NCBI RefSeq assembly: GCF_004353905.1
Contig: NZ_SMOD01000015.1
Span: 124,001 to 188,000 of the forward strand
DNA length: 64,000 bases
Source: Paraburkholderia guartelaensis
Lineage (GTDB): Bacteria; Pseudomonadota; Gammaproteobacteria; Burkholderiales; Burkholderiaceae
Direction of reading: 5' to 3'
Made by a program: the position numbers and the translations under genes. Shown one piece after another: positions 50,865 to 60,100 of this stretch (within the stretch, counting starts at the first letter, position 1; every line of letters begins with the position of its first letter). The notes below the pieces were generated by a model. The model made no database searches. It was given only the letters and a program-made list of their open reading frames with translations, and was not told the DNA's origin.

Positions 50865-52463
50865 ATGTCACGTTTGACCCGTCGAGAATTTCTTATCGCG
50901 AGCGGTGCGGCCGCCGCAGCGGGGTTGCCCGCGCTCGCCCGCGCCGAGGGTGCGATTACACGCAAACGCGGTGGCACGTTGAACGTGCTGATCAATCCCG
51001 AGCCGCCCGTGCTGGTGTCGATCTTTCAGACCACGGGACCGGCGCTCGCAGCAAGTTCTAAGGTACTGGAAGGACTCCTTGCTTATGATTTCGACCTGCG
51101 CCCACAACCGCAACTCGCGACCGCCTGGACGGTAAGCCCCGATGGTCTGCGCTACACGTTCAAGCTGCGGCAGAACGTGCGCTGGCACGATGGCCAGCCG
51201 TTCACTTCCGCGGACGTGGCGTTTTCGGTGGATTTGCTCAAAGCGATTCACCCGCGCGGACGCAGTACCTTTGCGAACGTCACGAACGTGCAGACGCCCG
51301 ACGCCAGCACGGCCATCATCGAATTGTCGAAGCCTGCGCCATTTCTGCTCAAGGCGCTCTCGGCGGGCGAGTCGCCGATCGTGCCGAAGCATCTGTACGC
51401 CACGGGTGACCCGCTCACGAACCCGCACAACAACGCGCCCATTGGCACCGGGCCGTTTCGCTTCAAGTCGTGGACGCGCGGCGCGAGCATTGTCTACGAG
51501 CGCAATCCCGACTACTGGGACGCGGGCAAGCCGTATATCGATGCGCTCGTCTACAAGGTCATTCCCGATCCGGCCGCGCGCTCGGCGGCGTTCGAAACCG
51601 GCGCGCTCGATCTGGGCGGCGAGAACCCCGTGCCGCTGACCGACTTGCCGCGCCTCACGCAATTGCCGCAGCTCGTGACCGAAACACGCGGCTACCGCTT
51701 TCTCGAGCCTTTGGCGGAGATCGATTTCAATCTCGATCATCCGGTGCTGAAGGACCCGCGCGTGCGCCAGGCCGTCGCGCACGCCATCAATGCGCAGGTC
51801 GTGCAAAAGACGGTGGCCTACGGTTATGCGGATGTCTCGCCCACGCCCATCACGCCCGCTTCGCCGTATCACGACGCGCAGCTCACGCCCTACGCGTTCG
51901 ACCCGCATGCGGCCGAGGCGCTGCTCGATGCGGCAGGCAAGCCGCGCGGCACGGATGGCATACGTTTCAAGCTGACGCATGATTACCTGCCGTATGGCGA
52001 CATGTACCAGCGCCAGGCCGGCTACGTGAAATCGGCGCTCGCGCGCGTGGGTATCGACGTCACGGTGCGCTCGCAGGATCTGCCGTCATTCCTCAAACGT
52101 GTCTACGCCGACCGCCAGTTCGACTTCACGAGCATCGGCGTCAACACGCTGTTCGATCCGGCCGTGGGCGTGCAGCGCCTTTACTGGTCGAAGAATATCC
52201 GCCCCGGCGTGCCGTTCTCGAATGCGCCGCATTACAGCAGCGCGGAAGCGGACCGTCTGCTCGAAGCGGCTTCGGTCGAAATCGACGAAAGCCGCCGCGT
52301 GAGCCTCTACAAACAGTTTCAGCAGACCGTTTACCGCGATCTGCCGATCCTCAACCTCGTCGCGCCGCGCATGGTCACGCTCGCCAACCGGCGCGTGCAC
52401 GATCACACGGTGAGCGCGCAAGGTCTGGAAGGCAACTTCGCCGATGTCTGGCTGAGCGCCTGA
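50865..52463 (+). CDS. Family-5 extracellular solute-binding protein, Tat-exported, paralogue 2
   Basis: 532 residues. The N terminus SRLTRREFLIASGAAAAAG is a twin-arginine signal, so the protein is exported folded. Motifs LRYTFKLRQNVRWHDGQPF, NNAPIGTGPFRFKSW and ERNPDYWDAGKPYIDALVY are typical of SBP_bac_5. It is collinear with the protein at 43670 throughout. It is first in the operon for a complete Dpp/Gsi-type importer. The ligand is probably an organosulfur compound, given the neighbours. Confidence 0.92.
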   Translation: MSRLTRREFLIASGAAAAAGLPALARAEGAITRKRGGTLNVLINPEPPVLVSIFQTTGPALAASSKVLEGLLAYDFDLRPQPQLATAWTVSPDGLRYTFKLRQNVRWHDGQPFTSADVAFSVDLLKAIHPRGRSTFANVTNVQTPDASTAIIELSKPAPFLLKALSAGESPIVPKHLYATGDPLTNPHNNAPIGTGPFRFKSWTRGASIVYERNPDYWDAGKPYIDALVYKVIPDPAARSAAFETGALDLGGENPVPLTDLPRLTQLPQLVTETRGYRFLEPLAEIDFNLDHPVLKDPRVRQAVAHAINAQVVQKTVAYGYADVSPTPITPASPYHDAQLTPYAFDPHAAEALLDAAGKPRGTDGIRFKLTHDYLPYGDMYQRQAGYVKSALARVGIDVTVRSQDLPSFLKRVYADRQFDFTSIGVNTLFDPAVGVQRLYWSKNIRPGVPFSNAPHYSSAEADRLLEAASVEIDESRRVSLYKQFQQTVYRDLPILNLVAPRMVTLANRRVHDHTVSAQGLEGNFADVWLSA

Positions 52464-52505
52464 CCGCGCGCCTGACGCGCATCGCACCCTCGACGGAGCC
52501 CAACG

Positions 52506-53486
52506 ATGAGCCGAAGCGCCCGCTGGCAAACGATCCTGCGCCGCACAGCCTGGCAGGCGCTGCCCACGGTATTGGGCATCGTGATCCTCAACTTCTTCCT
52601 GCTCAAGCTGATGCCGGGCGACGCCGCCGACGTGATCGCCGGCGAAGCCGGCTCCGCGACGACCGAAACGATGACGATGCTGCGCGCGAAGTTCGGGCTC
52701 GACCAGCCCTTGCTCGTGCAGCTCGGGACGTATCTGAAGCATCTCGCGCATTTCAGCCTTGGCTATTCGCCTCGGTACGACATGCCCGTGATGCAGCTGA
52801 TTCTCTCGCGCTTGCCCAATACCTTGCTGCTGATGGGCGTGGCGCTTTCGCTCGCACTCGTCGCCGGCGTGGTGCTCGGCGCCGTGATGGCGCATTGGGC
52901 CGGCAAGTGGCCCGATCGCGTGCTGTCGGTGTTCGCGCTGCTGTTCTATTCGACGCCTGGGTTCTGGATCGGCCTGCTCGCCATCATCCTGTTCGCGGTT
53001 CGGCTCGGGTGGCTGCCGAGCGGCGGCAACGTCACGATCGGTGCGGACCTGCACGGCTTCGCCTACGTCGCCGATGTCGCGAGGCACGTGTTGCTGCCCG
53101 CGGCGACGCTTGCCACCTTCTTCGTCGCGATTTACGCACGCATTACGCGTGCCGCGATGATCGAAGTGCAGCGGCAGGATTTCGTGCGCACGGCGCAGGC
53201 CAAAGGTCTGCATCCGTGGCGCGTGACGTTGCGGCACGTGCTGCGTAACGCGCTGATGCCGCTCACCACGCTCGTGGGGCTGCATTTCGGCACGCTGCTT
53301 GGCGGCGCGGCGGTGACGGAGACGGTGTTCAGTTGGCCCGGCCTGGGCCGCCTTGCACTCGACGCGGTGCTGGCGCGTGACTTCAGCGTGCTGCTGGGCG
53401 TGCTGCTGCTGTCGTCGCTGCTCGTCATCGTCGCGAACGTCGTGGTCGATCTGCTGCAGGCGTGGCTCGATCCGCGCATAGGCTAA
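52506..53486 (+). CDS. Dpp/Gsi-type ABC importer permease (DppB-like)
   Basis: 326 residues with six helices. LPTVLGIVILNFFLLKLMPGD at the start and the EAA loop VQRQDFVRTAQAKGLHPWRV are typical of DppB. It has a start at 52506 with GGAGCC upstream, 42 bp after the binding-protein gene. It pairs with the DppC-like protein encoded next. Confidence 0.93.
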   Translation: MSRSARWQTILRRTAWQALPTVLGIVILNFFLLKLMPGDAADVIAGEAGSATTETMTMLRAKFGLDQPLLVQLGTYLKHLAHFSLGYSPRYDMPVMQLILSRLPNTLLLMGVALSLALVAGVVLGAVMAHWAGKWPDRVLSVFALLFYSTPGFWIGLLAIILFAVRLGWLPSGGNVTIGADLHGFAYVADVARHVLLPAATLATFFVAIYARITRAAMIEVQRQDFVRTAQAKGLHPWRVTLRHVLRNALMPLTTLVGLHFGTLLGGAAVTETVFSWPGLGRLALDAVLARDFSVLLGVLLLSSLLVIVANVVVDLLQAWLDPRIG

Positions 53487-53547
53487 AGGAGGAACCGCAA
53501 TGAGTTTCGAATCGCCGGATCTGCCGGTTGACGCACGACGCGCAGAC

Positions 53548-53590
53548 GCGAGCCAGGGCTCGCCATGGCGAGCCAGGGCTCGCCATGGCG
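53548..53590. repeat. 20-bp tandem duplication at the 5' end of the dppC-like gene
   Basis: GCGAGCCAGGGCTCGCCATG occurs twice in tandem (53548-53567 and 53568-53587), followed by GCG. Removing one copy would join the frame from ATG 53500 (MSFESPDLPVDARR...) to the dppC-like frame. The unit contains the palindrome CGAGCCAGGGCTCG, which may have promoted slippage. Confidence 0.9.
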
Positions 53591-54497
53591 GCGTCAGTTG
53601 GCGTTCGCGCTGCTTGGCCGCCGCGGCGCCGCGCACGACAGCGCGCCCGCGCGCCACGCCGCGCACACTTTCTGGCGCGCGTTGCTGCGCAACCCTTCGG
53701 CATGCGCCGGCCTTGCACTGCTCGCAGCATTCGTCGTGCTCGCCGCGCTCGCGCCGCGCCTCTACCCTGGCGACCCGCTCGACATGGTGGGCGGGCCGTT
53801 CGAATGGCCGGGCAGCGACCCGCAATTCTGGCTGGGCACCGATTCGCTCGGGCGCGACGTAGCGGCCGGCATCGCGCATGGCGCACGCGTCTCGCTGCTG
53901 ATCGGCGCGGCCTCGGCAAGCATCGGACTGGTGATCGGCACGCTCGTGGGCGCCATCGGCGGCTATTTCGGAGGCCTGATCGACGACGCACTCGTGCGTC
54001 TCACCGAGCTGTTCCAGACCGTGCCGTCGTTTCTGCTGGTAATCGTGCTCGTAGCGATCGGGCGGCCCAATGTGGTGGTGATCGCGCTCGCCATCGGCAT
54101 TGCCTCGTGGCCCACGGTCGCGCGGATCGTGCGCGCGGAATTCCGCACGTTGCGGCGTTCGGACTTCGTGCTCGCGGCGCGCAGCCAGGGGTTCAGCAAC
54201 ACGCGCATCATCTTCGGCGAAATCCTGCCCAACGCGCTGCCGCCCGTGATCGTCACGGCTTCGGTGATGGTGGCGAGCGCAATCCTGATCGAATCGTCGC
54301 TGTCGTTCCTCGGCATGGGCGACCCCAATGTGATGAGCTGGGGGGCGATGATCGGCGCCGGACGCGATTCGCTGCGCACCGCGTGGTATCTCACGGCGAT
54401 TCCCGGCGCGGCCATCGTGCTCGCGGTGCTCGCCCTCAATCTGCTCGGCGACGGCCTGACCGAGGCGCTCAATCCGCGTCAGCGGCAACGACCGTAA
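53565..54497 (+). CDS. Dpp/Gsi-type ABC importer permease (DppC-like), N terminus altered by tandem duplication
   Basis: 310 residues with about six helices: LGTDSLGRDVAAGIAHGARVS after the first helix, and the EAA loop LRRSDFVLAARSQGFSNTRI. The best ribosome-binding site (AAAGGAGG) serves ATG 53500, but that frame is shifted by the 20-bp duplication at 53548 and runs to 53862 without matching DppC. The in-frame ATG at 53565, created inside the first repeat copy, has only CAGGG upstream. The lost 22 residues would be cytoplasmic and non-conserved, so the protein may still work at lower expression. A sequencing or assembly error is an alternative. Confidence 0.85.
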   Translation: MASQGSPWRRQLAFALLGRRGAAHDSAPARHAAHTFWRALLRNPSACAGLALLAAFVVLAALAPRLYPGDPLDMVGGPFEWPGSDPQFWLGTDSLGRDVAAGIAHGARVSLLIGAASASIGLVIGTLVGAIGGYFGGLIDDALVRLTELFQTVPSFLLVIVLVAIGRPNVVVIALAIGIASWPTVARIVRAEFRTLRRSDFVLAARSQGFSNTRIIFGEILPNALPPVIVTASVMVASAILIESSLSFLGMGDPNVMSWGAMIGAGRDSLRTAWYLTAIPGAAIVLAVLALNLLGDGLTEALNPRQRQRP

Positions 54498-54506
54498 AGG
54501 TGCCAC

Positions 54507-56219
54507 GTGAGCCAACTGCTTGAAGTGCGCGATTTGCGCGTGAGTTTTGGGGCGCACGAAGCGGTGCGCGGGGTGAGCTTCGACATCGCGGCGGGCGAGA
54601 CGCTCGCGCTGGTGGGCGAGTCGGGCAGCGGCAAATCCGCCACGGCGCTTTCGCTCATGCAGCTCGTTCCCGATCCCGGGCGCGTCACGGGTAGCGTGCG
54701 CTTCGAAGGGCGCGAGCTGCTGGGCTTGCCGCCCAGGGCAGTGCGCGAGCTGCGCGGGCAGCAGATCTCGATGATCTTCCAGGAGCCGATGACCTCGCTG
54801 AATCCCGTGCTCAGCGTGGGCGCGCAGATCGTGGAGACACTGCGCCAGCACGAAGCGCTTTCGCGCCGGGCCGCTCGCTCGCGCGCCGTCGAACTGCTCG
54901 ATCTCGTGCGCATTCCCGAGCCGCAGCGCCGTTTCGACGACTACCCGCACGAGCTGTCGGGCGGCCAGCGGCAGCGTGTGATGATCGCGATGGCGGTGGC
55001 GTGCCGCCCGCGTCTGCTGATCGCCGACGAACCCACCACCGCGCTCGACGTGACGATCCAGGCGCGCATTCTCGAACTGCTCGACGCGCTGCGCCGCGAG
55101 CTGTCGATGTCGCTCCTGTTGATCACGCACGACCTGGGCGTCGTGGCCGATCATGCGGACCGCGTGGCGGTGATGCTGGCCGGGCGCAAGGTCGAAGAAG
55201 CGCCTACGGCGGATCTCTTTGCGCGTCCGCGCCATGCCTATACGCGAGGACTCCTGGGCGCTTCGCTCAATCTCGCCGATGAGCTGCACTACCGCTCGTG
55301 GACCTTGCCGGAAATCCGCCACACGGCATCGGCCGATCGCGTGGATCGCGCCGACGAGGAGGCGGGTTTCGTGGTGGTGCCGCGCAAGGTGCCCGAGCGT
55401 ACGGCATCGAGCCTTCAGTCGACAGACGCCGCGCCGCTGCTCGCCGTGCGCGACCTGCGCGTGGCGTACCCGCAGCGCCATGGCGCGCCGGCGCTTCACG
55501 CCGTCGACGGCGTCTCGTTCGATATTGGCCGGGGCGAGTCGGTCGGGCTCGTGGGCGAATCGGGCTGCGGCAAGTCCACGCTTTCGCGTGCGATCATGCG
55601 CCTCGTGCCGGTTGCGGGCGGATCGATCGCGCTTGACGGCACTGAACTCGTCCCGCTAGGCGAAAGGGCGTTGCGACCATTGCGGCGCAAGGTGCAGATG
55701 GTCTTTCAGGATCCCTATGCGTCGCTGAACCCGCGCCGCACGGTAGGCGACATTCTCGAGACCGTGCTGGCTGTGAACGGGGTTGGCGACCCGGCGGCGC
55801 GCCGTGCGCGTGTGCGCTCGGCGCTCGAACGCGTGGGCCTTCCCGCCGCGGCGCTCGCGCGTTTTCCGCATGAGTTCTCGGGCGGACAGCGTCAGCGCAT
55901 TGGCATTGCGCGCGCGCTCGTGCTCGAACCCGCATTGCTGATCTGCGATGAGCCGGTATCGGCGCTGGACGTCTCGATCCGGGCGCAAATCCTCAATCTG
56001 CTCGTCGAACTCAAGCGCGAGCTGGGGCTTTCCATGCTCTTCATTTCGCACGATCTTTCGGTCGTGCGCTACATCGCCGACCGTGTGCACGTGATGCAAC
56101 AGGGCGAGATCGTCGAGAGCGGCGACCATCAGGACATCTGGCGCGCACCGTGCCACCCGTATACGCGTGCGTTGCTTGCCGCGATTCCAGGACGCGAGCT
56201 GGAGGCCGAAGCGGCCTGA
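54507..56219 (+). CDS. Fused DppD-DppF ABC importer ATPase
   Basis: 570 residues made of two nucleotide-binding domains. Domain 1 (about 1-265) has GESGSGKSA, LSGGQRQRVMIAMAV and LLIADEPTTALD; domain 2 (about 310-565) has GESGCGKSTLSRAIM, FSGGQRQRIGIARAL and LLICDEPVSALD. Each carries the oligopeptide-type C-terminal PxxAYTRxLL motif (RPRHAYTRGLL and PCHPYTRALL). It drives the importer made with the two permeases upstream. The GTG start at 54507 has AAAGGTG upstream. The fused form is common for glutathione/dipeptide importers. Confidence 0.94.
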   Translation: MSQLLEVRDLRVSFGAHEAVRGVSFDIAAGETLALVGESGSGKSATALSLMQLVPDPGRVTGSVRFEGRELLGLPPRAVRELRGQQISMIFQEPMTSLNPVLSVGAQIVETLRQHEALSRRAARSRAVELLDLVRIPEPQRRFDDYPHELSGGQRQRVMIAMAVACRPRLLIADEPTTALDVTIQARILELLDALRRELSMSLLLITHDLGVVADHADRVAVMLAGRKVEEAPTADLFARPRHAYTRGLLGASLNLADELHYRSWTLPEIRHTASADRVDRADEEAGFVVVPRKVPERTASSLQSTDAAPLLAVRDLRVAYPQRHGAPALHAVDGVSFDIGRGESVGLVGESGCGKSTLSRAIMRLVPVAGGSIALDGTELVPLGERALRPLRRKVQMVFQDPYASLNPRRTVGDILETVLAVNGVGDPAARRARVRSALERVGLPAAALARFPHEFSGGQRQRIGIARALVLEPALLICDEPVSALDVSIRAQILNLLVELKRELGLSMLFISHDLSVVRYIADRVHVMQQGEIVESGDHQDIWRAPCHPYTRALLAAIPGRELEAEAA

Positions 56220-56365
56220 AGAGCGCGGGGAATGGGGTCGCTGCAATGGTGCAGCAGTCAGCAAGAAACCTGTTCAAGTGCTTCAATGTGCCTTGCGCCG
56301 CGTGTGCCGGTTGGCACAGGCGGTTCACGATGGCGTGCTCCGATCCACTTCCCATTCTGGCCCCT

Positions 56366-57091
56366 ATGACGAACCCCAGCGCAATCAAGGCCCTCGTATT
56401 CGACGTCTTCGGCACCGTAGTGGACTGGCGAAGCGGTGTCGCGAGGGAGGCTGCCGCTTTTCTACAGCGCCACGCGCCGAACCTCGACGCTTTCGAGTTC
56501 GCCGACGCCTGGCGCCGCGAGTATTCGCCTTCCATGGAGGAAATCCGCAGCGGCCGCCGGCCCTACGTGCGCCTCGACGTTCTGCATCGCGAGAACCTCG
56601 TGAAGGTGCTGGCGCACAGCGGTATTGCCGGAGCGACGGACGCCGAGATCGACGAACTCAACCTGGCCTGGCATCGCCTCGATCCATGGCCCGATTCGGT
56701 CGAGGCGCTGAATCGCCTGAAACGTCGCTTCATCATCGCCCCTTTGTCGAACGGCAACATCCGGCTCATGGTGGATATCGCGAGACGCGCCGGCCTGCCA
56801 TGGGACGCCATTCTCGGCGCCGAAGTGGTGCGCGCTTACAAGCCTTCGCCACAGGTGTACACCGAGACGGCGGACATACTGGGTCTCGCGCCCGCCGAAC
56901 TGTGTCTCGTTGCGGCGCATAACGGCGACCTGGCCGCGGCGCGCCGGCTCGGGCTTTCGACCGCTTTCGTCGTGCGGCCGACCGAGCACGGTCCCGCTCA
57001 GAAGACTGACCTGAAAGCGGAACAAGCCTGGGATTTCGTGGTGGACGACTTAAACGCGCTTGCGAGTCAGCTTGATGCCTCGATAGATTGA
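56366..57091 (+). CDS. Haloacid dehalogenase type II-like hydrolase (HAD superfamily)
   Basis: 241 residues. HAD motif I is LVFDVFGTVVDWR with the Asp nucleophile; motif II is in IAPLSNGN; motif III Lys is in VVRAYKPSPQVY; and LVAAHNGDLAAARRLGL matches the motif IV region of L-2-haloacid dehalogenases. It could hydrolyse 2-haloacids or a phosphate ester; close relatives include both types. The start at 56366 (MTNPSAIKALVF) lacks a clear ribosome-binding site; ATGs at 56330 or 56246 are possible. It is 146 bp after the transporter operon. Confidence 0.85.
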   Translation: MTNPSAIKALVFDVFGTVVDWRSGVAREAAAFLQRHAPNLDAFEFADAWRREYSPSMEEIRSGRRPYVRLDVLHRENLVKVLAHSGIAGATDAEIDELNLAWHRLDPWPDSVEALNRLKRRFIIAPLSNGNIRLMVDIARRAGLPWDAILGAEVVRAYKPSPQVYTETADILGLAPAELCLVAAHNGDLAAARRLGLSTAFVVRPTEHGPAQKTDLKAEQAWDFVVDDLNALASQLDASID

Positions 57092-57141
57092 GCTTTTAAT
57101 GGTAATTGCCATGGAGGGCGTCTCTCGAGATCAGGGGCCAT

Positions 57142-60100
57142 ATGCGCTGCACAAATTGTGGCTTCGAATGCCGCGAGAGCGCGCGATTTTGCGAGCAGTG
57201 CGGCACCATCGTCGCCCATACACAGTCGCCACGGCCCCCTGCCGATTACACGCCTTCACATCTCGCCGAGCAGATCCACGCCGCGCAGGCGGCCCTCGAA
57301 GCCCGTGGCAAGGCCGTCAGCGAACGTAAGACCATTACCGCGCTGTTTGCGGACATGGCCGGTTCTACGGCGCTCATATACGGCCTCGATCCGGAAGAGG
57401 CGCATCGGCTGATCGCTCCCGTCCTCGAGTTGATGATGGAGGCCGTTCACCATTACGAGGGCTTTGTAGCGAAACTGCTCGGCGACGGCATTCTGGCCTT
57501 GTTCGGCGCGCCGATCGCGCACGAGGATCATCCGCAGCGTGCACTCTACGCGGCGCTCAGAATGCAACAGGCGATGCGCCGTCATAGCGACCGCATTCGC
57601 CTCGAGCGCGGTATTCCCTTGCAAATCCGGGTGGGGGTCCACACCGGCGAGGTCCTCATGCGGTCCATCCACATGAACGACCTGCAGGCGGACTATGATC
57701 CGGTCGGCAACACGATCCACATCGCCTCGCGCATGGAGGCGATTGCGACTCCGGCATCGATACTGGTGAGCCAGTCCACCTACCGGCTGACCGAGGGCTA
57801 TTTCGAGTTCAAGGCCTTGGGGCAGACACAGGTCAAAGGCGTCGCCGAGCCGCTTGCCGTCTACGAGGTGCAGGGCCCGGGCGTGCTACGCACGCGTCTT
57901 CAGGTGGCCGAGCGTCGCGGGTTGGCCCGGTTCGTCGGACGCGCGCCGGAACTCGAATCGTTGCGCAGGGCGCGCGACGCGACGCGAGCGGGGCATTGCC
58001 GCATCGTCGGCGTGGTTGGCGAGGCGGGGGTGGGGAAATCGAGACTCTTTCACGAGTTCAAACGCTCGGCGCTAACAGGCTGCCTCGTGGTGGAGACGTT
58101 CTCCGTCTCGCACGGCAAGTCGTTCGCGTATTTGCCGCTCATCGAATTGCTGAAGAACTACTTTCAGATCACCTCGGAAGACGACGAACGGCGATGCCGC
58201 GAAAAGGTGACGGGCAGGGTGCTGTCCCTCGAGCGCAATCTCGAGGACGGTGTGCCGTACCTGCTCCATCTGCTTGCGATCGGCGAACCGGCTCCGGCTC
58301 TCGCGCAAATGGATTCGCAAATCCGGCGCGACCGCACGTTCGAAGCAATCACGCGACTCTTCGTGCGCGAAAGCGCGAACGAACCCGTCGTTCTGGTGTT
58401 CGAGGACTTGCAGTGGCTAGACGGCGAGACGCAGGACTTCCTTGCTTACTTCGTTGAGCGCGTGTCGAGTGCGCATCTTCTGTTGCTGCTGAACTATCGC
58501 CCGGAGTATCAGCATGACTGGGGCGATCGCACCGGGTATGCGCAACTGCAACTGGACCCGCTGGATCGTGCCGATGCGCAGGGGCTCATCAGTGCGCTCG
58601 TGGGCGACGACCGGACGCTCGCAGGCGTCAAGCAGCATGTGCTCGACAAAACGGAAGGCAATCCGTTTTTTATTGAAGAAGTGGTGCAAACCCTGGCCGA
58701 GGAACACGTGCTCGTGGGGGAGCCTGGCCACTACCGGATGGAAACGGCGCCGGCCGCGCTACACATCCCGACCACGGTGCAGGGCGTGCTCGCGTCGCGT
58801 ATCGATCGGCTGCTCGCCGCGGACAAGGATCTGTTGCAGATGCTCGCGGTAATCGGGAAGACGTTCCCGGCCAATCTTGTCCAGTCTGTCGTCGACCTGT
58901 CCGACGACGAACTGCACGCGAGCTTGTCACGTCTGGAAGCGGGGGAGTTCATTTACGAGCAGCCCGCATTCCCTGCGGTGGAATATGGCTTCAAGCATGC
59001 GTTGACGCAGGAAGTGGCGGGCAGTTCGATGCCTGCCGAGCGTCGCCGGCTGCTGCACGAGCGCATCGGTCAGGCGATCGAGGCGCTGTTCCATGGACGT
59101 ATCAAGGACTACTGGAACGAACTCGCGCATCACTACAGCCTCAGCGGCAACGTACCGAAAGCGGTCGAGTATTTGCATCGCGCCGGTCAACAGGCGTGGC
59201 AGCGCTCGGCAAACGCCGAGGCACTTCGCCAGCTTGGCCTCGCGCTGGATCTCCTCGCAGGCTTGCCTGATACACCCGAACGCGCCGATCGGGAACTCGC
59301 GTTGCGGCTAGCCATCGGGCCGGTCTTGATGGCGACGAGAGGATGGGCCTCGCGCGACGTGGAGGCGACGTATTCGCGCGCGTTGGAACTGTGCAGGCTG
59401 GCTGGGCAATCGCCGCATCTGTTCCGCGCTCAATCCGGGCTGCGGATGTTCTATCAGTTGAGCGCCGAATATGAAACGGCCAGGGAAATCGCAGAGCGCC
59501 TGCTCGAACTGGCAGAGCGCGCGGAGAATCCCACGCAAGTCATGGAAGCGCAATATCTGCTCGGCATGAGCTTGTTCAGGCTCGGTGAGCTTCCCTCCGC
59601 GCATGCCTACCTTGCCGGCTTGGGGAAATCTTCGTTGCTGCAGGACGGTGGGTCGCTCGATGAGGAAGTCTTCGCGCACGGGCGGGATCCGCGAAGCGTA
59701 GGCGAAGGCAGCCTGGCTCTCGTCCTTTGGCATATGGGCTACCCCGATGGAGCGTTGAGGCACGCGGAACGAGCGCTCAGTCGCGCGCGCTCGTTACACG
59801 ATCTGGTCAGCCTCGGGCAAACGCTCATTTTCAAGGCCGAGCTTCATCAATTGCGTCGCGAGGCCGCGCAAACTCATGCCTGCGCCGAGGCCGCCATCGC
59901 CCTTGCAACGGAGCAAGGCTTTCCCATGATTCTCGCGTGGGCGACCATGCTACATGGCTGGGCGCTAGCGGAGGCAGGAAAAAAAGAAGAGGGTATTGCG
60001 CAAGTGCGCCAGGGCCTCGCCGACTATGAAGCGACAGGCGCGCGCCTCGGCCGCTCGTACTTTCTGGCGTTGTTGTGCGAAACCTATGCTCGGGCGGGTT

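Noticed and set aside
53500..53862. 120-codon frame from the strong start at 53500 as an independent gene
   Set aside because: Only its first 23 codons make sense (the original dppC start); after the tandem duplication it is an out-of-frame reading of dppC.
52086..55499. 1137-codon open frame on the minus strand
   Set aside because: It is antisense to the dppA-, dppB-, dppC- and dppDF-like genes, its translation is rich in Arg/His/Gln with no recognisable domain, and such frames are expected opposite GC-rich codons.
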